64,000 nucleotides of DNA, from contig NZ_CP109130.1 in assembly GCF_035917975.1 (NCBI RefSeq), forward strand, positions 1,674,001 to 1,738,000, given 5' to 3'. The notes beneath the pieces were generated by a model, which saw nothing but the letters and a program-made list of their open reading frames with translations, made no database searches and was not told the origin of the DNA. The stretch comes from Streptosporangium sp. NBC_01756. GTDB taxonomy: Bacteria; Actinomycetota; Actinomycetes; Streptosporangiales; Streptosporangiaceae. The translations under genes were made by a program, and so were the position numbers. Below are positions 48,900-57,739 of this stretch, piece after piece; within the stretch, counting starts at the first letter, position 1; every line of letters begins with the position of its first letter.

Positions 48900-50444
48900 T
48901 CAGCGGGTGGAGGCGATGAGATCGGCGGCCCTTTCGGCGATCATCACGGTGGGAGCATGGGTGTGGCCCCGGTTGATGACCGGCATGATCGAGGCGTCGA
49001 CGACCCGGAGGGCGTCGACGCCGCGGACCCTCAGCGCCGGATCCACCACCGCGTCCGCGTCCTCGCCCATCCGGCAGGTCCCCACCGGGTGGTAGAGGGT
49101 CTCGCTGCGCTCGCGAATCCAGCGGGCGAGCTCCTCGTCGCTCTCCGCACCCCAGTACGGATCCATCGGCGCCCCGGCGAACGGGCTGAGCGCTACGGTG
49201 GCGAACAGTTCCCTGGCCTTTCTCAGTCCGGCGACCTGCCGACTGACGTCGGCCGCCGCCGTCAGGTAACCGGGGTCGATCACCACGTCGCGGCCGGCGA
49301 GGAAGACGCGGCCACGGCTCTCGGGCCGGAGCAGGATCGAGGCGATGGTCAGTCCGTGACCGGGCGGCGGAGTGAGGCCGTGGTCGATGAAAGGCCCTGG
49401 AGCGAAGATCAACTCAATGTCAGGGGCGGGCTCGCCGGGAGAGGTGCGGACGAAGGCCACGGCCTCCCCGACGTTCGAGGTCAGCATGCCGCTGCGGCCG
49501 ACCAGAAATCGGAGCAGGTTTCCGGCCGACTCGGCGCCCGTGAGCGTGACCGGCCTGGGACAGTGCAGGATGATGCCCGAGGCCAGGTGGTCCTGAAGGT
49601 TTCTGCCGACCTGGGGCAGCTCGTGGACCGGCTCCACGCCCTCGGCCCGCAGTTCGTCGGCCGCTCCGACGCCTGACAGCATCAACAGGTGCGGCGAGCC
49701 GATCGCCCCGGCCGACAGGATGACCTCCCTGCGCGCCCGAACCACTGTGCCGTCGCCGTAGCGTACGCCGATCGCACGCCCGTCCTCGATCAGCACCCCG
49801 CTTACGTGCGAGGAGGTCAGCACGGTGAGGTTGGGCCGTTTCATGGCGGGCCGGAGGTAGGCGTCCGCGGAGCTCCAGCGGCGGCCCCGGTGCTGGGTGA
49901 CAGGGGTCGGGGAACAGCCCTCGTTGGAGGGGCCGTTCAGCTCCTCCAACCGGGCGATTCCCAGTTCCTCGCACGCCCGCATGAAGACCGCGGTGACCGG
50001 GTTCGGGGTGCGCAGCTCGGAGATGTGGATCGGGCCCGCGGTGCCGTACACGGCGGCGCGGTTGGAGCCGGCGCGGCGCTCGGCCCGCTGAAAGTAGGGG
50101 ACGACCTCGTCGTAGGACCAGCCGGGCACGTCCCAGCCGTCGTAGTCGGCCCGGTGGCCGCGCACCCACATCTGGGCGTTCATCGAAGAGGAGCCGCCGA
50201 GCATCCGGCCACGCGGCCAGTAGAGCTCGCGACCGGACAGTCCGGGCTGTTCGGCGGTGGTGAAGTTCCAGTCGCGGTCGGTCTTGAACAGTTTGGAGAA
50301 GCCGGCGGGCATCCTGACCTTCAGTCCGCCGTCGTGCCCTCCCGCCTCCAGGAGGACCACCGCCGTCGAAGGATCGGCTGAGAGCCGGTTGGCCAGCACG
50401 CATCCCGCCGAGCCGGCGCCCACGATCACATAGTCGTACTCCAT
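48900..50444 (-). CDS. GMC-family FAD oxidoreductase (alcohol/choline dehydrogenase type)
   Basis: 514 aa. Rossmann ADP-binding N-terminus DYVIVGAGSAGCVLANRLSADPSTAVVLLEAG; GMC signature 1 WPRGRMLGGSSSMNAQMWVRG; signature 2 region GAIGSPHLLMLSGVG. Active-site His in LYHPVGTCRMGEDADAVVD and a second His in NRGHTHAPTVMIAERAADL. Enzymes of this kind oxidise primary or long-chain alcohols to aldehydes. Beside the P450 pair and an acyl-CoA ligase, it could oxidise omega-hydroxylated lipids (inference). It is divergent from the ligase gene. Confidence 0.88.
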   Translation of the reverse strand: MEYDYVIVGAGSAGCVLANRLSADPSTAVVLLEAGGHDGGLKVRMPAGFSKLFKTDRDWNFTTAEQPGLSGRELYWPRGRMLGGSSSMNAQMWVRGHRADYDGWDVPGWSYDEVVPYFQRAERRAGSNRAAVYGTAGPIHISELRTPNPVTAVFMRACEELGIARLEELNGPSNEGCSPTPVTQHRGRRWSSADAYLRPAMKRPNLTVLTSSHVSGVLIEDGRAIGVRYGDGTVVRARREVILSAGAIGSPHLLMLSGVGAADELRAEGVEPVHELPQVGRNLQDHLASGIILHCPRPVTLTGAESAGNLLRFLVGRSGMLTSNVGEAVAFVRTSPGEPAPDIELIFAPGPFIDHGLTPPPGHGLTIASILLRPESRGRVFLAGRDVVIDPGYLTAAADVSRQVAGLRKARELFATVALSPFAGAPMDPYWGAESDEELARWIRERSETLYHPVGTCRMGEDADAVVDPALRVRGVDALRVVDASIMPVINRGHTHAPTVMIAERAADLIASTR

Positions 50445-50549
50445 ATGGCCAACGACCCTTCGTCGTACGAACGCACCGACAGCCGGCCCACCCCCGTAAG
50501 CGAACTTTTATCTGATCTGCTTACTCCCCGCTGCTTTTCACGTCAATTC

Positions 50550-50576
50550 GTAACCTTGGTTACCTACCGGTAGGTA
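50550..50576. promoter_or_regulatory. Two overlapping palindromes in the GMC - acyl-CoA ligase promoter region
   Basis: GTAACCTTGGTTAC (50550-50563) and TACCTACCGGTAGGTA (50561-50576) are perfect palindromes that overlap by three bases. The second has the form of a TetR-type operator. Located 54 bp before the ligase start and 106 bp before the GMC start. Confidence 0.65.
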
Positions 50577-50630
50577 TTTCGGGGCTGCGATTATGGGCGC
50601 GTCAGAGCTTGTCCGGAGGAGGACCCCACC

Positions 50631-52166
50631 ATGCTCAACCTGTCGATCACGCTGGAGGACAGCGCCCGCGATCAGCCCGACCGCACCGCACTGGTCTTCG
50701 GCGATCTGCGGCTGTCTTACTCCCTGGTCAACACGGTCGCGAACCAGGTTGCCAACCTGCTGGTCTCCAGGGGCGTCGGCAAGGGCGACAAGGTCGCACT
50801 GGCCTGCCCGAACCTGCCCTACTTCCCCTTCGTGTACTACGGGATCCTCAAGGCCGGCGCCACGGTCGTACCGCTCAACGTGCTGCTGCAGCCCAGGGAG
50901 ATCGCCTACCATCTGGCGGACTGCGAGGCCAAGGCGCTGTTCTGCTTCGAGGGCACCCCCGAGCTGCCGCTGGGCGAGCGCGGGCGGGCAGGATTCGACC
51001 AGGCGGAGGCCACTGAGCACTTCTTCGTGCTGCCCGCCGCCGCGTTCGCCACCGAGTCCGAGCACGGCGAGACGCTGTGGGCGGCGCTGGACGGTGTGTC
51101 CGGCGAGTTCTCGACGGTGCAGACCGCACCGGACGACACCGCGGTGATCCTCTACACCAGCGGTACCACCGGCCAGCCCAAGGGCGCCGAGCTCAGTCAT
51201 CTGAACATGCTGCTCAACGCCATGGTCTCGGATGAGATGTTCCCGCGTGGCGAAGACGGCGACGTCTTCCTGGCGGCGCTGCCGCTGTTCCATTCCTTCG
51301 GCCAGACCGTCGTCATGAACCTCGGCTTCCGCCGCGGGGCCACCGTCGTGCTCGTACCGCGCTTCGATCCGGGCCCCGCCCTGGAGTTGATGCGCACCGA
51401 GAACGTCACGTTCTTCGCGGGTGTGCCGACCATGTACTGGGCCATGCTGACGAAGATCCACGCCGATGGCGACGAGGTGCCCACCTCTCTCAGGGTCGCG
51501 TGTGCCGGCGGCGCCTCCTCACCGGTCGAGGTGCTCAGGGACTTCGAGGCCACCTTCGGCATCGGCATTCTTGAGGGCTACGGCCTGTCGGAGACCTCCC
51601 CGGTGGCCAGCTTCAACCAGCTGGGCAGGCCCACCAAACCCGGCACGATCGGCACCCCGCTCTGGGGAGTGGAGATGAAGCTGATCGACAGCGAGTGGAA
51701 GACGGTCGAGGGTCAGGGACCCGGCGAGATCGCGATCCGCGGGCACAACGTGATGAAGGGCTACTACAACCGCCCCGAGGCGACCGCCGAGGTCATGAAT
51801 GACGGCTGGTTCCGGACCGGCGACATCGCCACCCGCGACGAGGACGGCTACTACGCCATCATCGACCGGGCCAAGGACATGATCATCCGTGGCGGTTTCA
51901 ATGTTTACCCGCGCGAGTTGGAGGAAGTCCTGACAACCCACCCCGAGGTCTCCCTCGCCGCGGTGGTCGGGGTCTCCCACGAGTCACACGGTGAGGAGAT
52001 CAAGGCCTACATCATCCGCACCCCCGGGGCGTCCGTCACCGAGGAGGAGCTGATCGGCTGGTGCAGGGAGAACATGGCGGCCTACAAGTATCCGCGGATC
52101 GTCGAGTTCCGCGACGCCCTGCCGATGACCGCCACCGGGAAGATCCTCAAGCGCGAGCTCAGGTAA
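50631..52166 (+). CDS. Acyl-CoA ligase (AMP-forming, long-chain FadD type)
   Basis: 511 aa. AMP-binding P-loop ILYTSGTTGQPKGAELSH; GYGLSETSP; GWFRTGDIATRDEDGYY; the hinge region IDRAKDMIIRGGFNVYPRELEE; catalytic Lys in TATGKILKRELR. It activates a carboxylic acid, most likely a fatty acid, to its CoA ester. Start ATG 50631 with GGAGGA upstream. Preceded by two palindromes and followed by a strong hairpin. Confidence 0.9.
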   Translation: MLNLSITLEDSARDQPDRTALVFGDLRLSYSLVNTVANQVANLLVSRGVGKGDKVALACPNLPYFPFVYYGILKAGATVVPLNVLLQPREIAYHLADCEAKALFCFEGTPELPLGERGRAGFDQAEATEHFFVLPAAAFATESEHGETLWAALDGVSGEFSTVQTAPDDTAVILYTSGTTGQPKGAELSHLNMLLNAMVSDEMFPRGEDGDVFLAALPLFHSFGQTVVMNLGFRRGATVVLVPRFDPGPALELMRTENVTFFAGVPTMYWAMLTKIHADGDEVPTSLRVACAGGASSPVEVLRDFEATFGIGILEGYGLSETSPVASFNQLGRPTKPGTIGTPLWGVEMKLIDSEWKTVEGQGPGEIAIRGHNVMKGYYNRPEATAEVMNDGWFRTGDIATRDEDGYYAIIDRAKDMIIRGGFNVYPRELEEVLTTHPEVSLAAVVGVSHESHGEEIKAYIIRTPGASVTEEELIGWCRENMAAYKYPRIVEFRDALPMTATGKILKRELR

Positions 52167-52177
52167 CCGTCCGGAAC

Positions 52178-52218
52178 GCGGTACGGCCCGTGCCCACGAG
52201 GGGCCCGGGCCGTACCGC
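52178..52218. terminator. Convergent terminator (acyl-CoA ligase / tmsB)
   Basis: Perfect 13-bp arms GCGGTACGGCCCG (52178-52190) and CGGGCCGTACCGC (52206-52218), in the 62-bp gap between the two convergent genes. Confidence 0.85.
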
Positions 52219-52228
52219 AGAACCTCGA

Positions 52229-53488
52229 TCAGGGCCAGTCGAGGGAGGGGCGGAGCGGCATGTGCGCCGCGCCCCTGTCGTCGAGCTTCACACCGAGGAC
52301 CTGGTGGAGCTGAATCTTGTTGCGTTCGAAGCCGACCACGCAGCCGGCCATGTAGAGCCGCCAGACTCTGGCCGTTCCCTGACCGACCTCCTCGACCGCC
52401 TCGTCCCAGTGCTCGTCGAGGTTGGCGCACCAGTAACGGAGGGTCTGGGCGTAGTGCTCACGCAGATTCTCCTCGTGGCGGATCTCGAAACCGAGATCCT
52501 CCATCTGGCGAATCAGGTAACCGACCGACTCCAGCTCACCGTCGGGGAAGACGTAGCGGTTGATGAAGCCGCCGGCGTTGATGGTCTTCTCGGTGCCGGT
52601 CGGCCGGGTGATGCAGTGGTTGAGGATCCGGCCGCCGGGGTTGAGCTTGTCGTAGAGGAACCGGAAGTAGAACGGCAGCTGTTCCTTGCCGATGTGCTCG
52701 GTCAGGCCGATCGAGCTGACCGCGTCGAATCCGGTCTCCCGGACGTCCCGGTAGTCCATGTAACGGACCTCGGCCAGCTCGTTCAGCCCCGCGTCGGCGA
52801 TGGCCTTCTGCGCCCACTCGGCCTGCTGGCGCGAGAGGGTGACCCCCAGCGCCTTCACACCGTACTCACGGGCCGCGTGGATGACCATGCCGCCCCAGCC
52901 GCAGCCCACGTCCAGCAGCCGCATCCCGGGCTTGAGGTCCAGTTTCCGGGCGACCAGGTCGAACTTGGCGTACTGCGCCTCCTCCAGCGAGGACTCCTCG
53001 CCGGGGAAGACCGCGCAGGTGTAGGCCATGGAGGGGCCCAGCACCCACTCGTAGAACGCGTTGGAGACGTCGTAGTGGTGGTGGATCGCCTCGGCGTCGC
53101 GCTGCTTGGCGTGCCTGCTGCCCATCTTGGCCAGCATGCTGCGCCGCATCTCCTGGGGAGGCAGCGGCACCCGCATCAGCAGGGGCTTGACGCCGAGGGC
53201 ACGGATGGCCGCCAGCTTCTCGCTCGCCGGGATGTCGTTGATGGTCAGCGACCACATCCGCGACAGCAGCTCGTACATGTCGCCCTGGACGTCGAGATGG
53301 CCGGAGACGTACGCCCGCGCGAGGCCCAGTTCTCCGGGAGCCTGCGCCAAGTAGGCGACCGCGGCCGGGGACTTCACCTCAACGCTGATGTCCGCGTCTT
53401 CCGGACCGACCATGCTTCCGTCATAGGCGGTGAAACGGATGTCCGCTTCATTTCCTATGACCTTCTCGAAGATCTCTGCCAGCTTCAC
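52229..53488 (-). CDS. tmsB: SAM-dependent fatty-acyl methyltransferase (TmsB/cyclopropane synthase family)
   Basis: 419 aa. SAM-binding motif RLLDVGCGWGGMVIHAAREYGVKALGVTLS and family segments AYTCAVFPGEESSLEEAQYAKFDLVARKLDL and SSIGLTEHIG. It belongs to the cyclopropane-fatty-acid synthase superfamily. The upstream FAD-dependent partner 12 bp away identifies it as TmsB (BfaB), which adds a methylene at C10 of an oleoyl chain in phospholipid; TmsA then reduces it to 10-methylstearate (tuberculostearic acid). Such fatty acids are common membrane lipids in this part of the Actinobacteria. Confidence 0.85.
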   Translation of the reverse strand: MKLAEIFEKVIGNEADIRFTAYDGSMVGPEDADISVEVKSPAAVAYLAQAPGELGLARAYVSGHLDVQGDMYELLSRMWSLTINDIPASEKLAAIRALGVKPLLMRVPLPPQEMRRSMLAKMGSRHAKQRDAEAIHHHYDVSNAFYEWVLGPSMAYTCAVFPGEESSLEEAQYAKFDLVARKLDLKPGMRLLDVGCGWGGMVIHAAREYGVKALGVTLSRQQAEWAQKAIADAGLNELAEVRYMDYRDVRETGFDAVSSIGLTEHIGKEQLPFYFRFLYDKLNPGGRILNHCITRPTGTEKTINAGGFINRYVFPDGELESVGYLIRQMEDLGFEIRHEENLREHYAQTLRYWCANLDEHWDEAVEEVGQGTARVWRLYMAGCVVGFERNKIQLHQVLGVKLDDRGAAHMPLRPSLDWP

Positions 53489-53500
53489 AGAAACAACCTC

Positions 53501-54868
53501 CTAACGCCCCCGTACACATTTGTCGTAGAGGTCGAGCAACCGGCCACCCGCGTCGTATGCCCGTTTGACCGACCAGTAGGCGATACCGTTATAAAACCGC
53601 CAGAAATCATCACGGGTGTAGAACGATGTCGAGTAGAGCGACTTGTGCCCGTCCAACTCGTGGACCTTGTTCTCGATGAGACGGTTGTAGTAGCCGTCGA
53701 ACTGGCCCCGGGGCAGGGGAACCGTGCCCCAGAAACCGAAGTTAACGTACAGCCGTCCGGGCTCCAGCGGGTAGAGCGGCCACTCGCCGGTGGACTTCAG
53801 CGGGCACATCCACACCGGCTCCATGCCGACCTTGTCGTGGAAGAACTCCAGGAACTCCGCGCCGCGCTCCACGGGCACCTCGATGTCCTGGATGACCGAC
53901 TCCTGGATCGGTTGCCCCCGCCACCGGTCCACTCGGGCGATCACCCCGTACTTGCGGTCCAGGCCGACGAGCTTGCGATAGACGTCCGAGCGCATCCACT
54001 TGCGCGGCATCAGGGAGCGCACCAGCGCACTCTGCACGCCGAACGCGCGCGAGCACCAGAACCAGTCGGTGTCCCAGCGCCACAGGTAGTCGCGGATGCT
54101 CAGCCAGTCGCGCGTCCTGGTCTGGATCGACCGGTAGTAGATGCGCATGCCGGTGTAGTCGGAGAGGTAGGGAGCGCGCTCGGCGAACCGGCCGACGGTC
54201 ACATAGAGCTCGCCGGGGCCGAAGAACGTGCCGTCCACGAAGTCGATCGGCTCACCGTCGTGCTCGCCGCTCTCGCAGATCTCCTTCATCGCGATCATGC
54301 ACTTGTCGGCGTCGGTGAACGGGATGTGGGTGAGCCGGACGTACGGCTGCACGGGCTTGAGCTTGATCCGGATCCGGAGCGCGTAGCCGAGCGTGCCGTA
54401 GGAGTTGGGAAAAGCGCGGAACAGGTCGCGGTGCTCGTTGTCGTCGCGCGCCACGACGATCCGGCCGTCACCGGTGAGGATCTCCAGCTCCTCCACGGAC
54501 TCGTGCGGAAGTCCGTCCCGGAAGCTGGTGGACTCGATGCCCAGCCCGGTCACCGCGCCGCCCAGCGTGATCGTCTTCAGCTGCGGCACGACGTACGGCA
54601 TGAGCCCGTGCGGGAGCGTGGCGTCCACCAGATGCTCGTAGGTGGTCATGCCCTGAACCTCGGCGGTCATGGTCACCGGATCCACCTCGATGACCTGATC
54701 CAGGTCCCGGGCCGACAGCTTCGCTCCGGAAGCTCCGTCCCGGAAGCGGAACAGGTTGGTGGTGGCCTTGGCCAACCGGGGCGCCGCGCCCTCGGGGATC
54801 GCGGCGTAGGACTCTCTGATCTGCTCCACGGCGCGCCGATGCGCCGACATCTGTGTCATCTGTTGCAC
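53501..54868 (-). CDS. tmsA: FAD-dependent 10-methylene acyl reductase
   Basis: 455 aa. N-terminal PCMH-type FAD-binding domain (VEVDPVTMTAEVQGMTTYEHLVDATLPHGLMPYVVPQLKTITLGGAVTGLGIESTSFRDGLPHESV), typical of FAD oxidoreductases that form operons with TmsB. The C-terminal half holds a substrate cap domain. It reduces the 10-methylene group to a methyl branch. First gene of the tmsA-tmsB pair; start GTG 54868 or ATG 54859. Confidence 0.82.
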   Translation of the reverse strand: MQQMTQMSAHRRAVEQIRESYAAIPEGAAPRLAKATTNLFRFRDGASGAKLSARDLDQVIEVDPVTMTAEVQGMTTYEHLVDATLPHGLMPYVVPQLKTITLGGAVTGLGIESTSFRDGLPHESVEELEILTGDGRIVVARDDNEHRDLFRAFPNSYGTLGYALRIRIKLKPVQPYVRLTHIPFTDADKCMIAMKEICESGEHDGEPIDFVDGTFFGPGELYVTVGRFAERAPYLSDYTGMRIYYRSIQTRTRDWLSIRDYLWRWDTDWFWCSRAFGVQSALVRSLMPRKWMRSDVYRKLVGLDRKYGVIARVDRWRGQPIQESVIQDIEVPVERGAEFLEFFHDKVGMEPVWMCPLKSTGEWPLYPLEPGRLYVNFGFWGTVPLPRGQFDGYYNRLIENKVHELDGHKSLYSTSFYTRDDFWRFYNGIAYWSVKRAYDAGGRLLDLYDKCVRGR

Positions 54869-54969
54869 AGGACCTCACCCCCAGAGCCCTCATAGTAAAG
54901 ATCGCCCCTAGCACGTTATATCTCGGGTCTCTCCGGGGCCAGGTGGGACACGTTAAACGCGCGAAAACT

Positions 54970-55950
54970 CTACACGGGCCCCGTTCGAAGGCGACGGCGG
55001 GCCACCGGTTCCACTCCGTTGAGCACGCCGGCCACCGGCCTGCCCTCCACCGCCGCCGTCAGATTGTCCAGGACACGGCGGATCAGACGGCCGGTGGACT
55101 GCGGGGTCACCCCGGCCACATGCGGTGACAGCAGCACCCGGGGGCTGTCGCGCAGCGGGTCGCCGGGCGGGAGCGGCTCGGTCGCGAACACGTCCAGTGC
55201 GGCGCCGCCCAGGTGCCCGGACCCCAGGGCGGCCAGCAGCGCGGTCTGCTCCACCACCTCCCCGCGGGCGGCGTTGACCAGCAGCGACCCCGCGGGCATC
55301 CGGGAGGGGTCGACCAGCCCCCGGGTCTCCTCCGACAGGGCGATCACCACCACGAGCACGTCGGAGCCGGCGACGAGCTCGGCCGGCTCACGGTAGGTGT
55401 AGGGCACCTCCCGGGGCCGCCTCGTCCAGTAGGAGACCTCGCAGCCGTGCCCGTGGAACATCCGGGCGCACGCCTCGCCGATCGGGCCGAGGCCGACGAT
55501 GCCCACGCGTGAGCCGTACAGCTCCCTGGGCCCGAGGTCGAGCTGCGGCCAGCCGCCCGCGCGGACCGCGGCGTCGGCGTCGAGCAGCCGCCGCGACAGC
55601 GCGAGCGCCGCCGTGAAGCACCACTCGGCCACCGCGATCGTGTTCACCCCGGCGGTGTTGGCGAGCGGCACTCCCGCGGCGGCCAGTGCGCCGAGATCGT
55701 GTCCGTCCACGCCCACCGAGGGCTGCTGCACGAACGCCAGGCGCGGAGCGGCTCGGACGGCGTCGGCGTCCAGCGCGAGCCCGCCGCTCCAGTCGCCGAG
55801 CACGATCTCCGCCTCGGGCAGGGCGGCAAGCAGGGACGCGCGGTCCCGGCCGGCCGGGACCGACACGCTGACCCGATCGCCCAGCGGGCCGAGCAGGTTG
55901 CGCAGCGCCTTCTCGGGCAGCGGCGGCAACGCCAGCACCCTCCAGCTCAT
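54970..55950 (-). CDS. D-isomer-specific 2-hydroxyacid dehydrogenase
   Basis: 326 aa. NAD-binding motif VGIVGLGPIGEACARMFHGHGCEVSYW; catalytic Arg in LVNAARGEVVEQ, Glu in ALDVFATEPLPPGDPL, His in LLSPHVAGVTP. Interconverts a 2-oxo acid and a D-2-hydroxy acid. The substrate is not fixed by sequence. It starts 1 bp after the end of the kinase gene on the same strand, so the two are probably co-transcribed. Confidence 0.88.
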   Translation of the reverse strand: MSWRVLALPPLPEKALRNLLGPLGDRVSVSVPAGRDRASLLAALPEAEIVLGDWSGGLALDADAVRAAPRLAFVQQPSVGVDGHDLGALAAAGVPLANTAGVNTIAVAEWCFTAALALSRRLLDADAAVRAGGWPQLDLGPRELYGSRVGIVGLGPIGEACARMFHGHGCEVSYWTRRPREVPYTYREPAELVAGSDVLVVVIALSEETRGLVDPSRMPAGSLLVNAARGEVVEQTALLAALGSGHLGGAALDVFATEPLPPGDPLRDSPRVLLSPHVAGVTPQSTGRLIRRVLDNLTAAVEGRPVAGVLNGVEPVARRRLRTGPV

Positions 55951-55951
55951 G

Positions 55952-57541
55952 TCACTCGCCGCCGCGCGGGTGGAAGCTCTTGAACGCCAGGTTCATCTGA
56001 CCCAGCTGGCTCTTCCACTCGCTGTCGGTGGTGGTCCAGCTCAGCACCATGACCGTGTCGCCGACCCCGACGAACCGGCGCGTCTCGTGGTAGGTCACTC
56101 CGGGACGGGCCCACGGCGCGCCGCCGCCGTCCTTCATCGTCCAGGTGAACTCCCAGTCGAGTCCGGTGCCGTAGGGCAGGGGGATCCGCGCGGTGTCGTC
56201 GGAGGCGATCTCGCTCCACTGCTCCGCGTCGGCCTTGACGGTCTCCTGGAACGCGTTCAGGTCGTCGTACGGGCCGGGAAGCACCTCCACCGACAGGTGC
56301 GCGTTACCGTCGCGGCGCAGCCACTGGGTGTAGCCCGTCTCGGGGGCCCAGTCCCCCTTCCAGCCGGCCGGATACCGGATGGACCAGTTCTCCGGGGCCT
56401 TGGCCTGCCACGGCTTCCACTGCGGTGCGGACTCGGCCGGACGCTGGGATCTCGACGGACGGGGCGAAGGGGAGCGGCTCGGCGGTTCCGTCTCGGCGAC
56501 CGAGGCGGCGGCGGAGGTGTCCGAGGCGGGAGCGGCCTGCGCGGTGTCCGGCGTGTCGGGCTGTGTCATCGCCACGGCCGCCGCCGCGCCCCCGCCGGCC
56601 AGGACCACCACCGCGGCCACGATCAGCGGGATCCGGCCGCGGCTGCCGTCCCGGCGCCGCCGGGTGGGCATCGCCGAGGTGGGCGTCTCCTGCCTGCGGT
56701 GCCGCTCGGTACGGCGCGGCGCCTCCGTGGGAGCACCGCCCGCCTCCGCGAGGAGCCTGTCGGCCTGATCGGGGCTCAGCCGGTGGGCGGGATCGCGCTG
56801 GAGCATGCCCGTGAGCACCTCCCGCATCGCGGGAGGCACCCGGCTGAAGTCGGGCTCCTCGGTGAGGAGGGCGCCGAGGGTGGCGATGGCGGTGGTGCGC
56901 TCGAAGGGGCCGTGGCCCAGTAGCGCCGCGTAGAGGGTGGCGCCGAGCGACCACAGATCGGACCAGGGACCGGCTTCGGTGCCCGTGGCGCGTTCGGGCG
57001 GCAGGAAGCTGGGCGAGCCCGTCACCATGCCGGTCTGGGTCAGCGAGGCGTCGCCCTCCACGGTCGCGATGCCGAAGTCGGTCAGCACGGCCCGGCCGTC
57101 GGGGGTGACAAGGATGTTGCTGGGTTTGACGTCGCGGTGCAGGATCCCCGCCTCGTGCGCCGCCCGGAGCGCCGAAAGCACCTGACGGCCGATGTCGGCG
57201 GCCTGACCGACCTGCAGGGGGCCGAACTCATCCAGTCCCCGGGCCCGGACCAGCTCCATGACGATCCAGGGGCGGCCGTCCTGCTCGGCGACGTCGTAGA
57301 CCGCCACGATGCCCCGGTGGTTGAGCCGGGCCGCGGTCCGGGCCTCACGAGAGGTACGGGCCAACTGACGCGCGTGCTCCTCCGGGTGGAGGTTCGGCGG
57401 GAGCAACACCTCTTTGACAGCGACGGGGCGGTCGAGGAGCGTGTCGTATCCCTCCCACACCACGCCCATGCCGCCCCGGCCGAGCTCCCTCAGCAGTCGG
57501 TACCGCCCAGCGACCACCCGTTCACTTTGCGGATATGTCAT
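55952..57541 (-). CDS. Membrane Ser/Thr protein kinase (PknB type) with external domain
   Basis: 529 aa from the ATG at 57541 (GAGGGG upstream). Kinase domain: LGRGGMGVVWE, AVKEV (Lys), ILHRDVKPSNILV, LTDFGIATV, APE-like PPERATG. A Pro/Arg juxtamembrane region leads to one membrane helix (IPLIVAAVVVLAGGGAAAAVAM). The outer ~190 residues (from about WKPWQAKAPENWSIRYPAGWKGDW) have no PASTA repeats and are of an unknown, Trp-rich type also seen in other actinobacterial kinases. It presumably senses an extracellular cue. Confidence 0.9.
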   Translation of the reverse strand: MTYPQSERVVAGRYRLLRELGRGGMGVVWEGYDTLLDRPVAVKEVLLPPNLHPEEHARQLARTSREARTAARLNHRGIVAVYDVAEQDGRPWIVMELVRARGLDEFGPLQVGQAADIGRQVLSALRAAHEAGILHRDVKPSNILVTPDGRAVLTDFGIATVEGDASLTQTGMVTGSPSFLPPERATGTEAGPWSDLWSLGATLYAALLGHGPFERTTAIATLGALLTEEPDFSRVPPAMREVLTGMLQRDPAHRLSPDQADRLLAEAGGAPTEAPRRTERHRRQETPTSAMPTRRRRDGSRGRIPLIVAAVVVLAGGGAAAAVAMTQPDTPDTAQAAPASDTSAAASVAETEPPSRSPSPRPSRSQRPAESAPQWKPWQAKAPENWSIRYPAGWKGDWAPETGYTQWLRRDGNAHLSVEVLPGPYDDLNAFQETVKADAEQWSEIASDDTARIPLPYGTGLDWEFTWTMKDGGGAPWARPGVTYHETRRFVGVGDTVMVLSWTTTDSEWKSQLGQMNLAFKSFHPRGGE

Positions 57542-57739
57542 CGAGCAACCCCTCGGTCCCATTCGGCTAAGGCGCAAGTTTCCCATACACCCACGCGCCA
57601 CGCGGCCGCATGCCGGATGTCTTGCCACCGAAAGCCGAATGTTGTTCTACTTGCCCCTTAGGGGAGGTCGTATGACGCCGAGCGATCGTCTGTCGAAGCC
57701 GCCCCGGACCGTGTCGAGACCGCACCTGAGGAGATGGCG

